This document shows, piece after piece, positions 35,677 through 44,655 of a DNA stretch of 64,000 nt (positions are counted from its first letter, which is position 1; every line of letters begins with the position of its first letter). The notes under the pieces were generated by a model. It did not search any database and was not told the origin of the DNA. It was given only the letters and a program-made list of their open reading frames with translations. Source of the stretch: Arthrobacter sp. UNC362MFTsu5.1 (GTDB taxonomy: Bacteria; Actinomycetota; Actinomycetes; Actinomycetales; Micrococcaceae). The DNA lies in NCBI RefSeq assembly GCF_000685965.1, contig NZ_JMLE01000009.1, positions 1 to 64,000 of the forward strand, written 5' to 3'. A program made the translations under genes and the position numbers.

Positions 35677-36495
35677 TCAGGCCGGGAGTGTCCGGGCCAG
35701 GCGCTCCAGCGCCCGTTCGGAGGCACTGCCGGGCTCGGCGTGGTGAATGACCAAGAGGTGACCGTCCGTTCCGGTGACAGCCAGTTTTTCGTGGAAGAGC
35801 TCGAGTTCGCCCACCACCGGGTGATGCAGCAGACGCTTGCCCGCCACCTTGGGGCGGACATCGTGGCGCCCCCAAAGCTGGAGGAAGTAGGCGCTGCGCT
35901 CTGATAGCTCGACGACCAGCGCCTCGAGTTGCGGGTCGTTGATGCGCTCCCCCACAGCTGCGCGGAGTCCCGCGGTCGCGTCTTCCATGACGTGTTCCCA
36001 GTCCTTGTAGAGCTCCCGTTCGGCGGGATCCAAGAATGCTGCCCGCAGCACGTTCGTGCCCGGTTCGTTTCTCGGGGACAGGGCAACGGCCAGCGGATTG
36101 GCAGCGAGGACGTTCATGAAGCGGTCCTGAACAAAGGCAGGAACATGGGCCAACGTGACCAGCAAATACGACAAGCCTTCCGCCACCCCGGCCGGCGCGG
36201 GACTGGCCGCGACCTGCAGGACCGGTCGCGCGAGCCGGTGCAGATGGATGGTTGAGGGCGGGTCCAGGCGCAGGGCGCGTGCGAGAGCGTCGAGTATTTG
36301 CGGGGATGGGTGGTGGTCTTTCCCCTGCTCCAGGCGCACATAGTAATCCACGCTGATGCCCGCGATGCCGGCAACCTCTTCACGCCGAAGACCAGGAACC
36401 CGGCGCCGCCCGTAGCTGCGCAGTTCGACGTCTTCCGGCCGGACAAGCTTTCGGCGCGCCTGCAGGTACTCTCCGAAAGCGCTGTTTTTAGCCAC
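35677..36495 (-). CDS. XRE/MmyB-type helix-turn-helix regulator
   Basis: A 272-residue regulator. The N-terminal helix-turn-helix (FGEYLQARRKLVRPEDV; RRVPGLRREEVAGIAGISVDYYVRLEQGKDHHPSPQILDALARAL) and the C-terminal MmyB-like ligand-binding domain (VQDRFMNVLAANPLAVAL, then LLHHPVVGELELFHEKL) are both complete. In this family the C-terminal PAS-like domain may bind a fatty acid. It often regulates an adjacent SDR gene; here that gene starts 215 bases downstream on the same strand. Confidence 0.92.
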   Translation of the reverse strand: MAKNSAFGEYLQARRKLVRPEDVELRSYGRRRVPGLRREEVAGIAGISVDYYVRLEQGKDHHPSPQILDALARALRLDPPSTIHLHRLARPVLQVAASPAPAGVAEGLSYLLVTLAHVPAFVQDRFMNVLAANPLAVALSPRNEPGTNVLRAAFLDPAERELYKDWEHVMEDATAGLRAAVGERINDPQLEALVVELSERSAYFLQLWGRHDVRPKVAGKRLLHHPVVGELELFHEKLAVTGTDGHLLVIHHAEPGSASERALERLARTLPA

Positions 36496-36569
36496 GGACC
36501 TAATCTACGCCCGGGCGCTCATCAAACGCGGAGCCGCCGAATTCACATCAGGGAACTGTCCATTCCCTT

Positions 36570-36750
36570 CTAGCTGGCCGGCACCGATCCAGTGGAGCCG
36601 GCTATCTTATGCACGAAGGCTCCGGCCTCGTCGAAGTGCATCCGGGGCTGGAGGCAGTGGTAGAGCTGGCCCAGGAAGCGGTTAAGGCGATTCCGTTGGG
36701 CGGCCGCGTGCCAGTCGCCGGCCTCACGTCGACGGCGGTAGTGCTCGTTA
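36570..36750 (-). mobile_element. IS110-family transposase, C-terminal remnant
   Basis: The minus strand encodes NEHYRRRREAGDWHAAAQ, then RNRLNRFLGQLYHCLQP and a stop at 36570-36572, the usual C-terminal tail of IS110 transposases. A stop codon breaks the frame just upstream, so it is truncated. Both this and the 33.4-kb N-terminal remnant lie on the minus strand, but in the wrong order for one split element. Confidence 0.7.
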
Positions 36751-37253
36751 GGGCGACCAGCCCAGTCAGATCACCCCGAATTCGTCTTCGACGACCGAAG
36801 GAAGCCAGAGCTCGCTGGACGGCATGCTGGACGCGACCAAATCCGGACCACCCCCCCCGGGTGTCCACAGGAAGGCGACGGAAAAGTAGAGAAGTTCGTG
36901 ACAGCCGGAACTGGTCATGTCGCCCAGTCCGTCAACGACGGCGTGGCTTGGACCGTGCGGGCCTCAACCCCCTTATGCGCCATCTCCAGGGAATCGGGCA
37001 CGCTGCCGTCCGCTGCAGGCTCTGGCATATCCCTGTCCGGTCCCAGTCATCGCCATGCTGGGCTCCAAACGGGAGTCTCTGTGCACCCAGACCTGGCGAA
37101 ACCCCCGGGGATCGCCATCATCAAGGGCGCCTGCCCATACACGCGAAGTCGTTATGAAAATGAAGCTAAGACGCGTCGCAAACGTGCAGATGCAGCAGAA
37201 TGTGTCCATCACGACCGTCTGCCACATCCTCGACGATGGGGACTTGTTTCGTT
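36751..37253. other. Non-coding or degenerate stretch
   Basis: Several overlapping frames, none recognised. A run of nine C near 36853-36861 stands out. Probably debris beside the IS110 remnant. Confidence 0.35.
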
Positions 37254-38252
37254 TCACGGACGAGTTGTGAAGGATTCCACTTTGGCGGGATCCCGTTCAA
37301 CGACGGGATCCATGATGTCATCGACCTGCGCCAGGAGGGCCGGGTCAAGTTTCACTCCCGCTGCGGTGGCGGTGTCTATGAGCTGGTCAGGGCGGGAGGC
37401 GCCGACGATGGCCGCCGATACGTTTGGGTTCTGCAGTACCCAGGCGACGGCCAGTGCCGGCATTGACAGGCCGGCGTCCGCGGCGAGCGGTTTGAGCTGC
37501 TGGACGCGGGTGAGAATGTCCTCGGTCAGGTAGCGATTGTCTGACTTAAGTTTGCCGTCCTCTCCTGTGAAGCGCGATGCTGCGGGGGCTGCCTGGCCGG
37601 GAACGTATTTTCCGGTCAGCACGCCTTGGGCCATGGGTGACCAGCAGATCTGTCCCAGACCCAGTTCCTCGCAGGCGGGCACGACTTCTTTTTCGATGAC
37701 CCGCCAGAGAAGGGAGTACTGGGGCTGGTTGGAGATGAGGTGAATGCCAAGGTCCCGGGCGAGGGCGGCGCTGGCGCGGATTTCGTCCACCGTCCATTCG
37801 GAGACGCCGATGTAAAGAGCCTTTCCGGCCCGGACGATGTCGGCGAAGGCCTGCATTGTCTCTTCCAGCGGTGTCTCGTAGTCGTAGCGGTGGGCCTGGT
37901 AGAGGTCCACGTAGTCGGTTTGCAGCCGCTTCAGGGAGCCGTTGATGGATTCCATGATGTGCTTGCGGGACAGCCCGCGGTCATTCCGGCCGTCGCCGGT
38001 GGGGAAATACACCTTGGTGAAGATCTCGACGCTTTCGCGCCGCACATCGGCCAACGCTTCACCGAGCGTCATCTCCGCGCGGTTGCCTGCGTAGGCGTCG
38101 GCGGTGTCGAAGGTGGTAATGCCAAGGTCAAGCGCCTGACGGACGCAGGCAGTGGCCGCGTCTTGTTCTATCTGCTCGCCGTGGGTGACCCAGTTCCCAT
38201 AAGCCAGTTCGCTTATGTACATGCCGGAGGAGCCAAGTTTGCGGTATTCCAT
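37254..38252 (-). CDS. Aldo/keto reductase
   Basis: A 332-residue NADPH-dependent reductase. FDTADAYAGNRAE has the catalytic Asp and Tyr, IFTKVYF the Lys, and YQAHRYD the His. The family resembles voltage-gated-potassium-channel beta-subunit-like AKRs (ISNQPQYSLLWRVIEKEVVP). It lies 102 bases after the sugar kinase gene on the same strand and may be the last gene of the fructan operon. The real substrate is unknown. Confidence 0.9.
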   Translation of the reverse strand: MEYRKLGSSGMYISELAYGNWVTHGEQIEQDAATACVRQALDLGITTFDTADAYAGNRAEMTLGEALADVRRESVEIFTKVYFPTGDGRNDRGLSRKHIMESINGSLKRLQTDYVDLYQAHRYDYETPLEETMQAFADIVRAGKALYIGVSEWTVDEIRASAALARDLGIHLISNQPQYSLLWRVIEKEVVPACEELGLGQICWSPMAQGVLTGKYVPGQAAPAASRFTGEDGKLKSDNRYLTEDILTRVQQLKPLAADAGLSMPALAVAWVLQNPNVSAAIVGASRPDQLIDTATAAGVKLDPALLAQVDDIMDPVVERDPAKVESFTTRP

Positions 38253-38354
38253 GCTCGTAGTGCCTTTCGGAGACAGACGCTGGCGGCGGCTTCCGGGCCG
38301 GAGGCAGCGCCCGCGGATTTTTGAATTGTCTGAAGGATGGACTTGTGACCCAGG

Positions 38355-39290
38355 CTAGGAAGCCGGCTGCAAATGGTTCCTGAGTTCCTCCAAGGTCGGC
38401 GGATTGGCGCCCGGGCGGCGCACGGTGATGGCGGCGGCCACGGAGGCTGTGCGTCCCAGCTGCTCCAGGACGGCGGGGGCTAGACCGTCGGTGCCGCGGG
38501 TGATAAGTCCTAGGATCAGGGCTGCCATGTATGAGTCGCCGGCGCCGATCGTGTCAGCGACCCCGGATGTCACTGATGGGATATTCAGCTGTGTCGCGGC
38601 GGTGGCCAGGAGTGAACCCTGTGAACCTTGGGTGATGACTGCCAGCTGGGCGCCGAGCCCGAGGAGGTGCTCTGCGGTGCCATCCAGGTCCTTCCTCGGG
38701 TAGAGCCAACGGGCGTCCTCATCGCTGAGTTTGACGACGTCGGTCAGCTGAACCAGGTCTTCGAAGATCGATATGGCCTCGGCGTGGCTGCCGAGCAGGG
38801 CGGGTCTGATGTTGGGGTCATAGGTGATTGTGCACTCATGCCGGCTCTGCTGCAGGAGGGATTTGACCGCGTCCGCGCCCGGTGCCAGGAAGGTGGCGAT
38901 CGAACCGGTGTGAAGAACCTTCGGGACATAGGCGGGGGCGACCGGTTCCAGGGCCCAGGTAATGTCGAAGTCGTAGCTGGCGGACCCGTCCGGGGCGATC
39001 GTCGCGGTCGCCGAGGCGGTTCTTCCCAAGGAGTATGAGCCGGGCAGGAGCGTCACACCGGCACTGTGCAGGTGCCGTTCGATGGCGGCGCCGCGTTCGT
39101 CGTCGCCGATGGCGGTCAGCAGACCGGTGTTGATGCCGAGCCGGCCAAGCCCATAGGCAACGTTGGCGGGTGACCCGCCAGGGTACTCGCTGGTCCCCTC
39201 GGGCGAGGTGACGACGTCGATGAGGGCTTCGCCGACAACGACGACGTCCAGGAGCGGCCGGGACGGGCCGCCGGACTCGAGATAGTGCAT
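38355..39290 (-). CDS. PfkB-family carbohydrate kinase (probable fructokinase)
   Basis: A 311-residue sugar kinase. GGSPANVAYGLGRLG near residue 38 is PfkB signature 1, and SGVADTIGAGDSYMAALILG near the C-terminus is signature 2 with catalytic Asp. ATG 39290 is preferred to 39332 because it starts just before the first strand. Directly downstream of a GH32 gene, it most likely phosphorylates fructose released from fructan or sucrose; that substrate is inferred. Confidence 0.9.
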   Translation of the reverse strand: MHYLESGGPSRPLLDVVVVGEALIDVVTSPEGTSEYPGGSPANVAYGLGRLGINTGLLTAIGDDERGAAIERHLHSAGVTLLPGSYSLGRTASATATIAPDGSASYDFDITWALEPVAPAYVPKVLHTGSIATFLAPGADAVKSLLQQSRHECTITYDPNIRPALLGSHAEAISIFEDLVQLTDVVKLSDEDARWLYPRKDLDGTAEHLLGLGAQLAVITQGSQGSLLATAATQLNIPSVTSGVADTIGAGDSYMAALILGLITRGTDGLAPAVLEQLGRTASVAAAITVRRPGANPPTLEELRNHLQPAS

Positions 39291-39407
39291 GTCAGGTCTT
39301 TCTTCAGGCGGTGTGCTGCCGGGTTCGGGCAAGGAGGTGGCGCGTTCATGCTGCCGGCCGCGCAGGCCGCGGCGGCGGTTGCCGCTTCCACGGCAGGCTG
39401 GGGACCG

Positions 39408-40916
39408 TTATGCGTATTGGGTTACATTCAGGCTAGTGAGAGTTGCTGTGCCCCCGCTGGCGTAGAGCGAGACCTGGGTGCTGGTGGCGGCCGGGAAGAT
39501 CAACTCGGTCAGGGTGATCCGGCCTCCCTGGGCGAAAACCTCGACGGAGCAGCGGTCCACGTAGACGGTGATTTCATAGCCACCGTCTGTCGCCCGGATC
39601 GGGGCAGCGTCGATGGACGCGAAAGATTCGTGGAAGTCCGTGTGTCCGGACTCCCTGCGGTCGACAACGATGAGCGCTTCCGCGGGACGAATGCCGATGC
39701 GGGTTCCCTGTGCTCCCTCGCCGCGGACAATCAGCCCGAATTCCTCGGCCGTTCCCGGTGTAGCGGTGAACTCGATGCGTTGGACGCTGCCGGCCGCGCC
39801 GTCCAGGACCCGCTGCCCCTCGGATATTTCGACTGCCGCGAGGCTGAATGACGGACTCTGCCCGGCGCGTGGAGCCAGCTCCCCGGCGGCCAGCTGGGCC
39901 AGCCGCCAGCTCCCCTCGACGCTGTGCAGAGACACTTCACGGACCAGGGACATCGGACTGCGCCATGGTGAGGTGGGGATCTCGTTGGCGTACTGCCAGT
40001 TGTTCATCCAGCCGATCATGAGCCTTCGGCCGTCGGGAACGTCGCTGAATGAAACGGCGGCGTAGTAGTCCCTGCCCCAGTCGAGCCACTGGTACTCGGC
40101 GAGGCGGTCCGGGTCCTGCAGGCCGTCGGTGACTGTGGTGTCTGAGGTGAACGTGGTCCCGTCGAAGTCCCCGACGAAGTACTGTCCGGCCGAGCCGTCG
40201 TTGGGGCCGCCGGGATTGAGGTTTACTGTCAGGACCCACTTGAGGTTTTCCGGGTCACCGTCGACAGGCAGCGGGAAGAGGTCCGGGCATTCCCAGACCC
40301 CGCCGGTGGCGTTGGCCGGGCCGAAGCTGCTCAGCAGTTCCCAGTACTTGAGGTCGTGGGATTTGTAGAAGACGACTTCGAAATCCTGGGCTTCCACGGC
40401 CGCCATGACCCAGTAGCTTCCGGCGTCGGATTCGTAGCGGATGACCTTGGGGTCGCGGAAGTCGGCTGACCCACGGTTCAGTACGGGATTGCCGGGGTGC
40501 TTGGTCCAGGTGTAGCCACCGTCCAGGCTGTAGGCCAGGGACTGGGCCTGGACGCCGTGGAGCGCGGAAGGGGTCTTGTAGGCGCTGGTGTAGACGGCGA
40601 CCAGCGGAGCCGTTGATCCGGTGCCAAAGCCGCTGGTGTTGTGCCGGTCGAAGACGATGCTGCCGGAAAAGATGTCTTCAAATTCGTCGCAGGCGATGGC
40701 TACCGGGTGCTCAGTCCAGGTCAACAGGTCCGTTGAGGTGGCGTGACCCCAGGACATGTTTCCCCAGACGTTGTCCCGCGGGTTGTTCTGATAATAGAGG
40801 TGGTAGACGCCCTCATGGTGGATCAGGCCGTTGGGGTCGTTGAGCCAGGTATTCCGGGCTGCATAGTGCAGGGCGGGCCGGAAGGTATCGGCCGTTGTGG
40901 CGGTCACGGCAGTCAT
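39408..40916 (-). CDS. Beta-fructosidase, GH32
   Basis: A 502-residue enzyme with the full GH32 architecture. WLNDPNG at residues 24-30 (nucleophile D27), FRDPK at 153-157 and ECP at 209-211 (acid/base E209) make up the active site; a beta-sandwich follows after about residue 350 (VYVDRCSVEVFAQGG is its conserved strand). There is no signal peptide, so it cleaves imported short fructans or sucrose in the cytoplasm. It is transcribed with the binding-protein and permease genes. Levanase or inulinase activity cannot be distinguished. Confidence 0.93.
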   Translation of the reverse strand: MTAVTATTADTFRPALHYAARNTWLNDPNGLIHHEGVYHLYYQNNPRDNVWGNMSWGHATSTDLLTWTEHPVAIACDEFEDIFSGSIVFDRHNTSGFGTGSTAPLVAVYTSAYKTPSALHGVQAQSLAYSLDGGYTWTKHPGNPVLNRGSADFRDPKVIRYESDAGSYWVMAAVEAQDFEVVFYKSHDLKYWELLSSFGPANATGGVWECPDLFPLPVDGDPENLKWVLTVNLNPGGPNDGSAGQYFVGDFDGTTFTSDTTVTDGLQDPDRLAEYQWLDWGRDYYAAVSFSDVPDGRRLMIGWMNNWQYANEIPTSPWRSPMSLVREVSLHSVEGSWRLAQLAAGELAPRAGQSPSFSLAAVEISEGQRVLDGAAGSVQRIEFTATPGTAEEFGLIVRGEGAQGTRIGIRPAEALIVVDRRESGHTDFHESFASIDAAPIRATDGGYEITVYVDRCSVEVFAQGGRITLTELIFPAATSTQVSLYASGGTATLTSLNVTQYA

Positions 40917-40976
40917 GAGGGTCGGATCTCGATTCTGTGCTGGTGCGTTTGGGAATTTCCCGGTGCGGGGTTCCGG

Positions 40977-41021
40977 ACGGCAGGGCAGGCCGGCGCGTGA
41001 TGAACCGGCCTGCCCCGCCGT
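40977..41021 (-). terminator. Hairpin between binding-protein and GH32 genes
   Basis: A 17-bp stem with a single mismatch (core GGGCAGGCCGG with CCGGCCTGCCC) and an 11-base loop, right after the binding-protein stop. As in the alpha-galactoside operon it probably lowers expression of the downstream genes relative to the binding protein. Confidence 0.65.
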
Positions 41022-41029
41022 GTCGGTGG

Positions 41030-42637
41030 CTAGGAGTTCTTCTTGTAGCGGTCGTAGGCCTGCTGGTAGACCTCGATCATTTTCTCGACTCCGATGTTCT
41101 TGAGCTGGGTGACGTAACCGTCCCATTCCTGCTCGATGCCTCCGGATACGATCCACTTGGCGATGTTCTGCTTGACCAGGGAGGTGGTGTCGGTCTCGAT
41201 GCTGGTGATCTGCTGGAGTTCCTCGGTGGACAGTGCCACCGAGGGGTAGCCGTCGTTGCCGGCGAAGGGCTTGTAGTTTTCGTTGACCGTCTTCTGGCGT
41301 TCCGCGGCGCGCGGCTCGGGAGCGACGACGGTTGTGAAGTTCTCCGCGGTGTTGGCCTTCGGTCCGCCGGGGGCGACTTTCTGTCGGCGCTCGCCTTCGC
41401 TGGTTCCGGCCGGCGCCGGCATCTGGGTCAGCAGCCCGCTGGCGTCCTTCTGCAGGGTTTCACCGATCGGTCCCCAGTTGGCCTGGGCGGACTGGATGGG
41501 GTCATAGAGGTTGTCGGCCCAGCGCATGGTCGCAGCCGGGTATTTGTTGTTCCCGGTAATGGCGAAGGCTCCGCGGGCGATCTCCTGGTTGTTGGACTGG
41601 CTGGCGATCCGTTTGCCGTCCACGCCTTCGAGGACCGGGACCAGGGAGTAATTGTTGGCGCGGTCCGCGCCGACCATTTCGGGGACTTCCCACCAGACGA
41701 AGGAGCCAAGGTTTTCCGTGGCGGCCTTGCCCTTGGCCAGGTAGGCCTTGTCGTCCTGGGAGAAGGACTCGGGGTCGATCAGGCCTTCCTGGTACCACTG
41801 GTGCAGTGTTTGGATGGCTTTTTTGTAGCCGTCCTGCGTGGGGGTGAAGATGACCTTGTCATCCTGGACGATGCGGTGGTCCATGTTGTCCGGGACTCCG
41901 CCGAGGGCGGCGATCAGGTCCACGATGTCGCCGCACCAGGAACCGGGCATGAAGCTCAGCGGGATAGTCTTGCCGGTCCCGGATGCGTCCTGGGTTTTGA
42001 ACGCCAGCAGGGCGTCGTGGAATTCAGCGATGTTCTTGGGCATGGGAATGTTGAGCTTTTTCAGCCATGCGGTGTTAATGGCGATTTCGTTGGGAAACTG
42101 GACGAGGCCGAGCTCCTCAATGGAGGGCAGGGAGTAGATGTGCCCGTCCGAGGAGGTGATGGCTGCCTTGATGTCTGGACGGGCCGCCAGGAGCTTGGAG
42201 AGATTGGGCGCGTTTTTCTCAATCAGGTTCTCCAGCGGAATCAAGGTGCCGCTCGCGGAGTACGTGGCGATTTCTGCGTCCGTCAGGCCCGTGTTGAAGA
42301 ACGCATCCGGAAGGTCCCCGCTGGCCAGGATAAGGTTCTTCTTTTCCTTGAACACGGTCTCGGGCAGATTCTGCCAGTCGACATGGATGTTGGTGTCCTT
42401 TTCCCAGTTCTTCACCACGGTCATGGTGTTGTAGTCCGGTGCAAGGGCCGTCTTGGTTCCCGAGAATTTCAGGGTCAGCGGTTTGCTGACGATCGGGAAG
42501 CCTGTTGCCTGGAATCCGAAGTCAGCGGAGGCGTCTTTGACCTCCGGAGAGCCGGACTGGCCGCCGGAACAGGCGGTGAATGTCATCGTTCCGGCCAGCA
42601 GGGCGCCAACGACGGCGTATTTTCGGCTGATTGCCAT
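41030..42637 (-). CDS. Extracellular substrate-binding lipoprotein, LplA-like
   Basis: A 535-residue binding protein of the large Lpl/CUT1 type. The signal ends in lipobox FTAC near residue 23. LPDAFFNTGLTDAEIATYSASGTLIPLENLIEKNAPNL is a hallmark of this subgroup. ATG 42637 is chosen over 42643 because AAAGGA directly abuts the earlier ATG. It delivers a sugar to the two Lpl-type permeases upstream of it in the operon; the GH32 and kinase genes suggest fructo-oligosaccharides. Confidence 0.92.
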   Translation of the reverse strand: MAISRKYAVVGALLAGTMTFTACSGGQSGSPEVKDASADFGFQATGFPIVSKPLTLKFSGTKTALAPDYNTMTVVKNWEKDTNIHVDWQNLPETVFKEKKNLILASGDLPDAFFNTGLTDAEIATYSASGTLIPLENLIEKNAPNLSKLLAARPDIKAAITSSDGHIYSLPSIEELGLVQFPNEIAINTAWLKKLNIPMPKNIAEFHDALLAFKTQDASGTGKTIPLSFMPGSWCGDIVDLIAALGGVPDNMDHRIVQDDKVIFTPTQDGYKKAIQTLHQWYQEGLIDPESFSQDDKAYLAKGKAATENLGSFVWWEVPEMVGADRANNYSLVPVLEGVDGKRIASQSNNQEIARGAFAITGNNKYPAATMRWADNLYDPIQSAQANWGPIGETLQKDASGLLTQMPAPAGTSEGERRQKVAPGGPKANTAENFTTVVAPEPRAAERQKTVNENYKPFAGNDGYPSVALSTEELQQITSIETDTTSLVKQNIAKWIVSGGIEQEWDGYVTQLKNIGVEKMIEVYQQAYDRYKKNS

Positions 42638-42713
42638 GGTCATTCCTTTTCTGAGGTGTGTTTTGCCGGCCCTCGGCAGGTGCCCGGGGACCGGTGGTGC
42701 GAGGGGAGGGTCC

Positions 42714-43673
42714 CTATTTGACGGCGCCGATCATGGCGCCCTTGGTGAAGTGCTTCTGCATGAATGGCAGGGCAATCATCAGCGGCAGGCTCGAGACGAC
42801 GATCATGGCGTACTTGGTGAGCTCCGCGATCCTTTGCGCTGCCGCATAGGACTGGATGTCTCCCCCGGTGGTGCCGGTGGATGAAACATCGGATTGGATC
42901 AAGATGTTGCGCAGCACAAGCTGCAGCGGGTATTTGGAGTCATCATTAAGGAAAATCAGGGCGTCGAAAAACGAGTTCCACTGGGCCACGACATGAACCA
43001 TGACCATGAGCATGATCAGGGGCTTGGACAGCGGCAGGACCATCTTGAAGAAAAACTTGAAGTCCGTGGCGCCGTCCATCTGGGCCGCTTCACGGAGTTC
43101 ATTCGGGATGGTGTGTTCAAAGAAGGAGCGGGCGATGATCAGGTTCCAGACCCCGACCGCACCGGGAAGGACCACGGCCCAGACGGTATTCAGCATGCCC
43201 AGGTCCCGAACGACCAGGTACTTGGTGATGAGGCCGCCGTCGAAAAACATGGTGATGACGAACAGAAGCATCAGGATTTTCCGACCCGGCATGTCCTTGC
43301 GGGACAGTGCATAGGCGCCGCACAGGATCGTGGTCACGCTGATGACGGTCCCCAGGACGGTGTAGATGAGGGTGTTGCCCAGGCCGTTCCAGATCCGGCT
43401 GTCCGCGAATATCCGCTGGTATCCCTCAAGCGTCACGCCCGAGGGAAACAGCCAGACCTTGCCCTCGTAGATAGCGTTAGGATCGCTGACCGAGGCGATG
43501 ACGATGAAGTAAAGAGGGTAGACCACGGCCAGGATCGACAGCAGCAGCACTGCCGTGGCGGTGACGTTGAAGACACGGTCTCCATACTTGTCCCTCAGCG
43601 TCTGCCGGGGGCGGTGTTGGATGACGGCCCGTGCGGGGCTGCCGGTAGTACGGGGGTTGGTTGTCAGGGACAT
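42714..43673 (-). CDS. Carbohydrate ABC permease, LplC-like
   Basis: A 319-residue permease of the MalG type. Six helices with VTATAVLLLSILAVVYPLYFIVIASV first; the EAA loop IPNELREAAQMDGATDFKFFFKMVLPLSKP near residue 190. YEGKVWLFPSGVTLEGYQRIF after helix 1 is typical of the Lpl subgroup. It lies seven bases after the LplB-like gene. Confidence 0.92.
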   Translation of the reverse strand: MSLTTNPRTTGSPARAVIQHRPRQTLRDKYGDRVFNVTATAVLLLSILAVVYPLYFIVIASVSDPNAIYEGKVWLFPSGVTLEGYQRIFADSRIWNGLGNTLIYTVLGTVISVTTILCGAYALSRKDMPGRKILMLLFVITMFFDGGLITKYLVVRDLGMLNTVWAVVLPGAVGVWNLIIARSFFEHTIPNELREAAQMDGATDFKFFFKMVLPLSKPLIMLMVMVHVVAQWNSFFDALIFLNDDSKYPLQLVLRNILIQSDVSSTGTTGGDIQSYAAAQRIAELTKYAMIVVSSLPLMIALPFMQKHFTKGAMIGAVK

Positions 43674-43680
43674 TTTGGCA

Positions 43681-44655
43681 TCACCACAGGGTCGCTTGGT
43701 TGGCCCGGCGCGCCACCGTGTTGAAGAAGAGCAGCAGCGCCAGGTTGAGGATGGAGTTGAACAGGCCGATGGCGGCCGAATAGCTGAACTGGGCCTGCTG
43801 CAGACCCGCGTGATAGACGTAGGTCTGGATGATCTCCGAGCTCGAGAGGTTCAGCGGGGTCTGCATCAGCAGTGCCTTCTCGAATCCGACGTTGAGCAGG
43901 TTTCCGATGGCAAGGATGAACAGGATCGTTACCACCGGCATGATGCCCGGTAAGTCGATATGCCGGACGCGTTGCAGCTTCGAGGCGCCGTCGACCTTTG
44001 CCGCGTCGTGCAGCGCAGGATCGATGGCCGCCAGGGCAGCCAGATACACGATCATGGAGAATCCGGCGTTCTGCCAGACGTCGGAGATGACGTAGATGGG
44101 ACGGAACCACTCCGCGGAACCCATAAAGAAGATCGGCTCGCCGCCGGCCAACTGGATGGCGTTGTTCAGCAGCCCCGACCTCGGGGACAGGACCACGAAC
44201 ATGATGCCCACCACCACCACGGTGGAGATGAATGCCGGGGAATAGAGCACCGTCTGGGTGAACTTCTTGAACCTCTCACTCTGGAGCTGGTTTACCAGCA
44301 ACGCCAGGATGATCGGGATCGGAAAAGCCACCAGCAGGCCAAGTACCGCAATCCACAGCGTGTTTCCGAGAACCTGGCCGAACTGGTACGAATTCACGAA
44401 CCGGACGAAGTGCGTCAGACCCACCCAAGGGCTGTCCGTGAACCCGGCAGCGGGGCTGTAGTTCTTGAAGGCGATCTGCACGCCGTACATCGGCCAGTAT
44501 TTGAAAACCGCGATATAGATGAGGGACGGGGCTAGTAATACGTATAACTGCCACGCCCGAAAAATCCTCTTCAGACGAAGCGAAACAGAAATTTTTCGTT
44601 GCGGCGACAATGCCGCGGACGGACGCCCGCGTCGGGCCGGGATGGTGCGGCTCAT
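43681..44655 (-). CDS. Carbohydrate ABC permease, LplB-like
   Basis: A 324-residue permease of the MalF type. AWQLYVLLAPSLIYIAVFKYWPMYGVQIAFKNY is the Lpl subgroup's first helix and loop; the EAA loop is AIDPALHDAAKVDGASKLQRVRHIDLPGIMP. Its ATG overlaps the LacI stop by four bases, so the regulator leads the operon. A palindrome matching the LacI operator lies within the first 45 codons. Confidence 0.92.
   Translation of the reverse strand: MSRTIPARRGRPSAALSPQRKISVSLRLKRIFRAWQLYVLLAPSLIYIAVFKYWPMYGVQIAFKNYSPAAGFTDSPWVGLTHFVRFVNSYQFGQVLGNTLWIAVLGLLVAFPIPIILALLVNQLQSERFKKFTQTVLYSPAFISTVVVVGIMFVVLSPRSGLLNNAIQLAGGEPIFFMGSAEWFRPIYVISDVWQNAGFSMIVYLAALAAIDPALHDAAKVDGASKLQRVRHIDLPGIMPVVTILFILAIGNLLNVGFEKALLMQTPLNLSSSEIIQTYVYHAGLQQAQFSYSAAIGLFNSILNLALLLFFNTVARRANQATLW
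44534..44549. promoter_or_regulatory. Intragenic LacI-type operator candidate
   Basis: AGTAATACGTATAACT lies inside the LplB-like gene near codon 38. It agrees with the core of the operator at 45727-45742 at 14 of 16 positions and is itself a near-perfect dyad centred on CG. Codon choice in this gene is otherwise GC-rich, so this A/T-rich island is striking. Confidence 0.5.

Noticed and set aside
40937..42721. A 594-codon plus-strand frame opposite the fructan binding protein
   Set aside because: Antisense shadow of a lipoprotein gene; long only because high GC lowers stop frequency.
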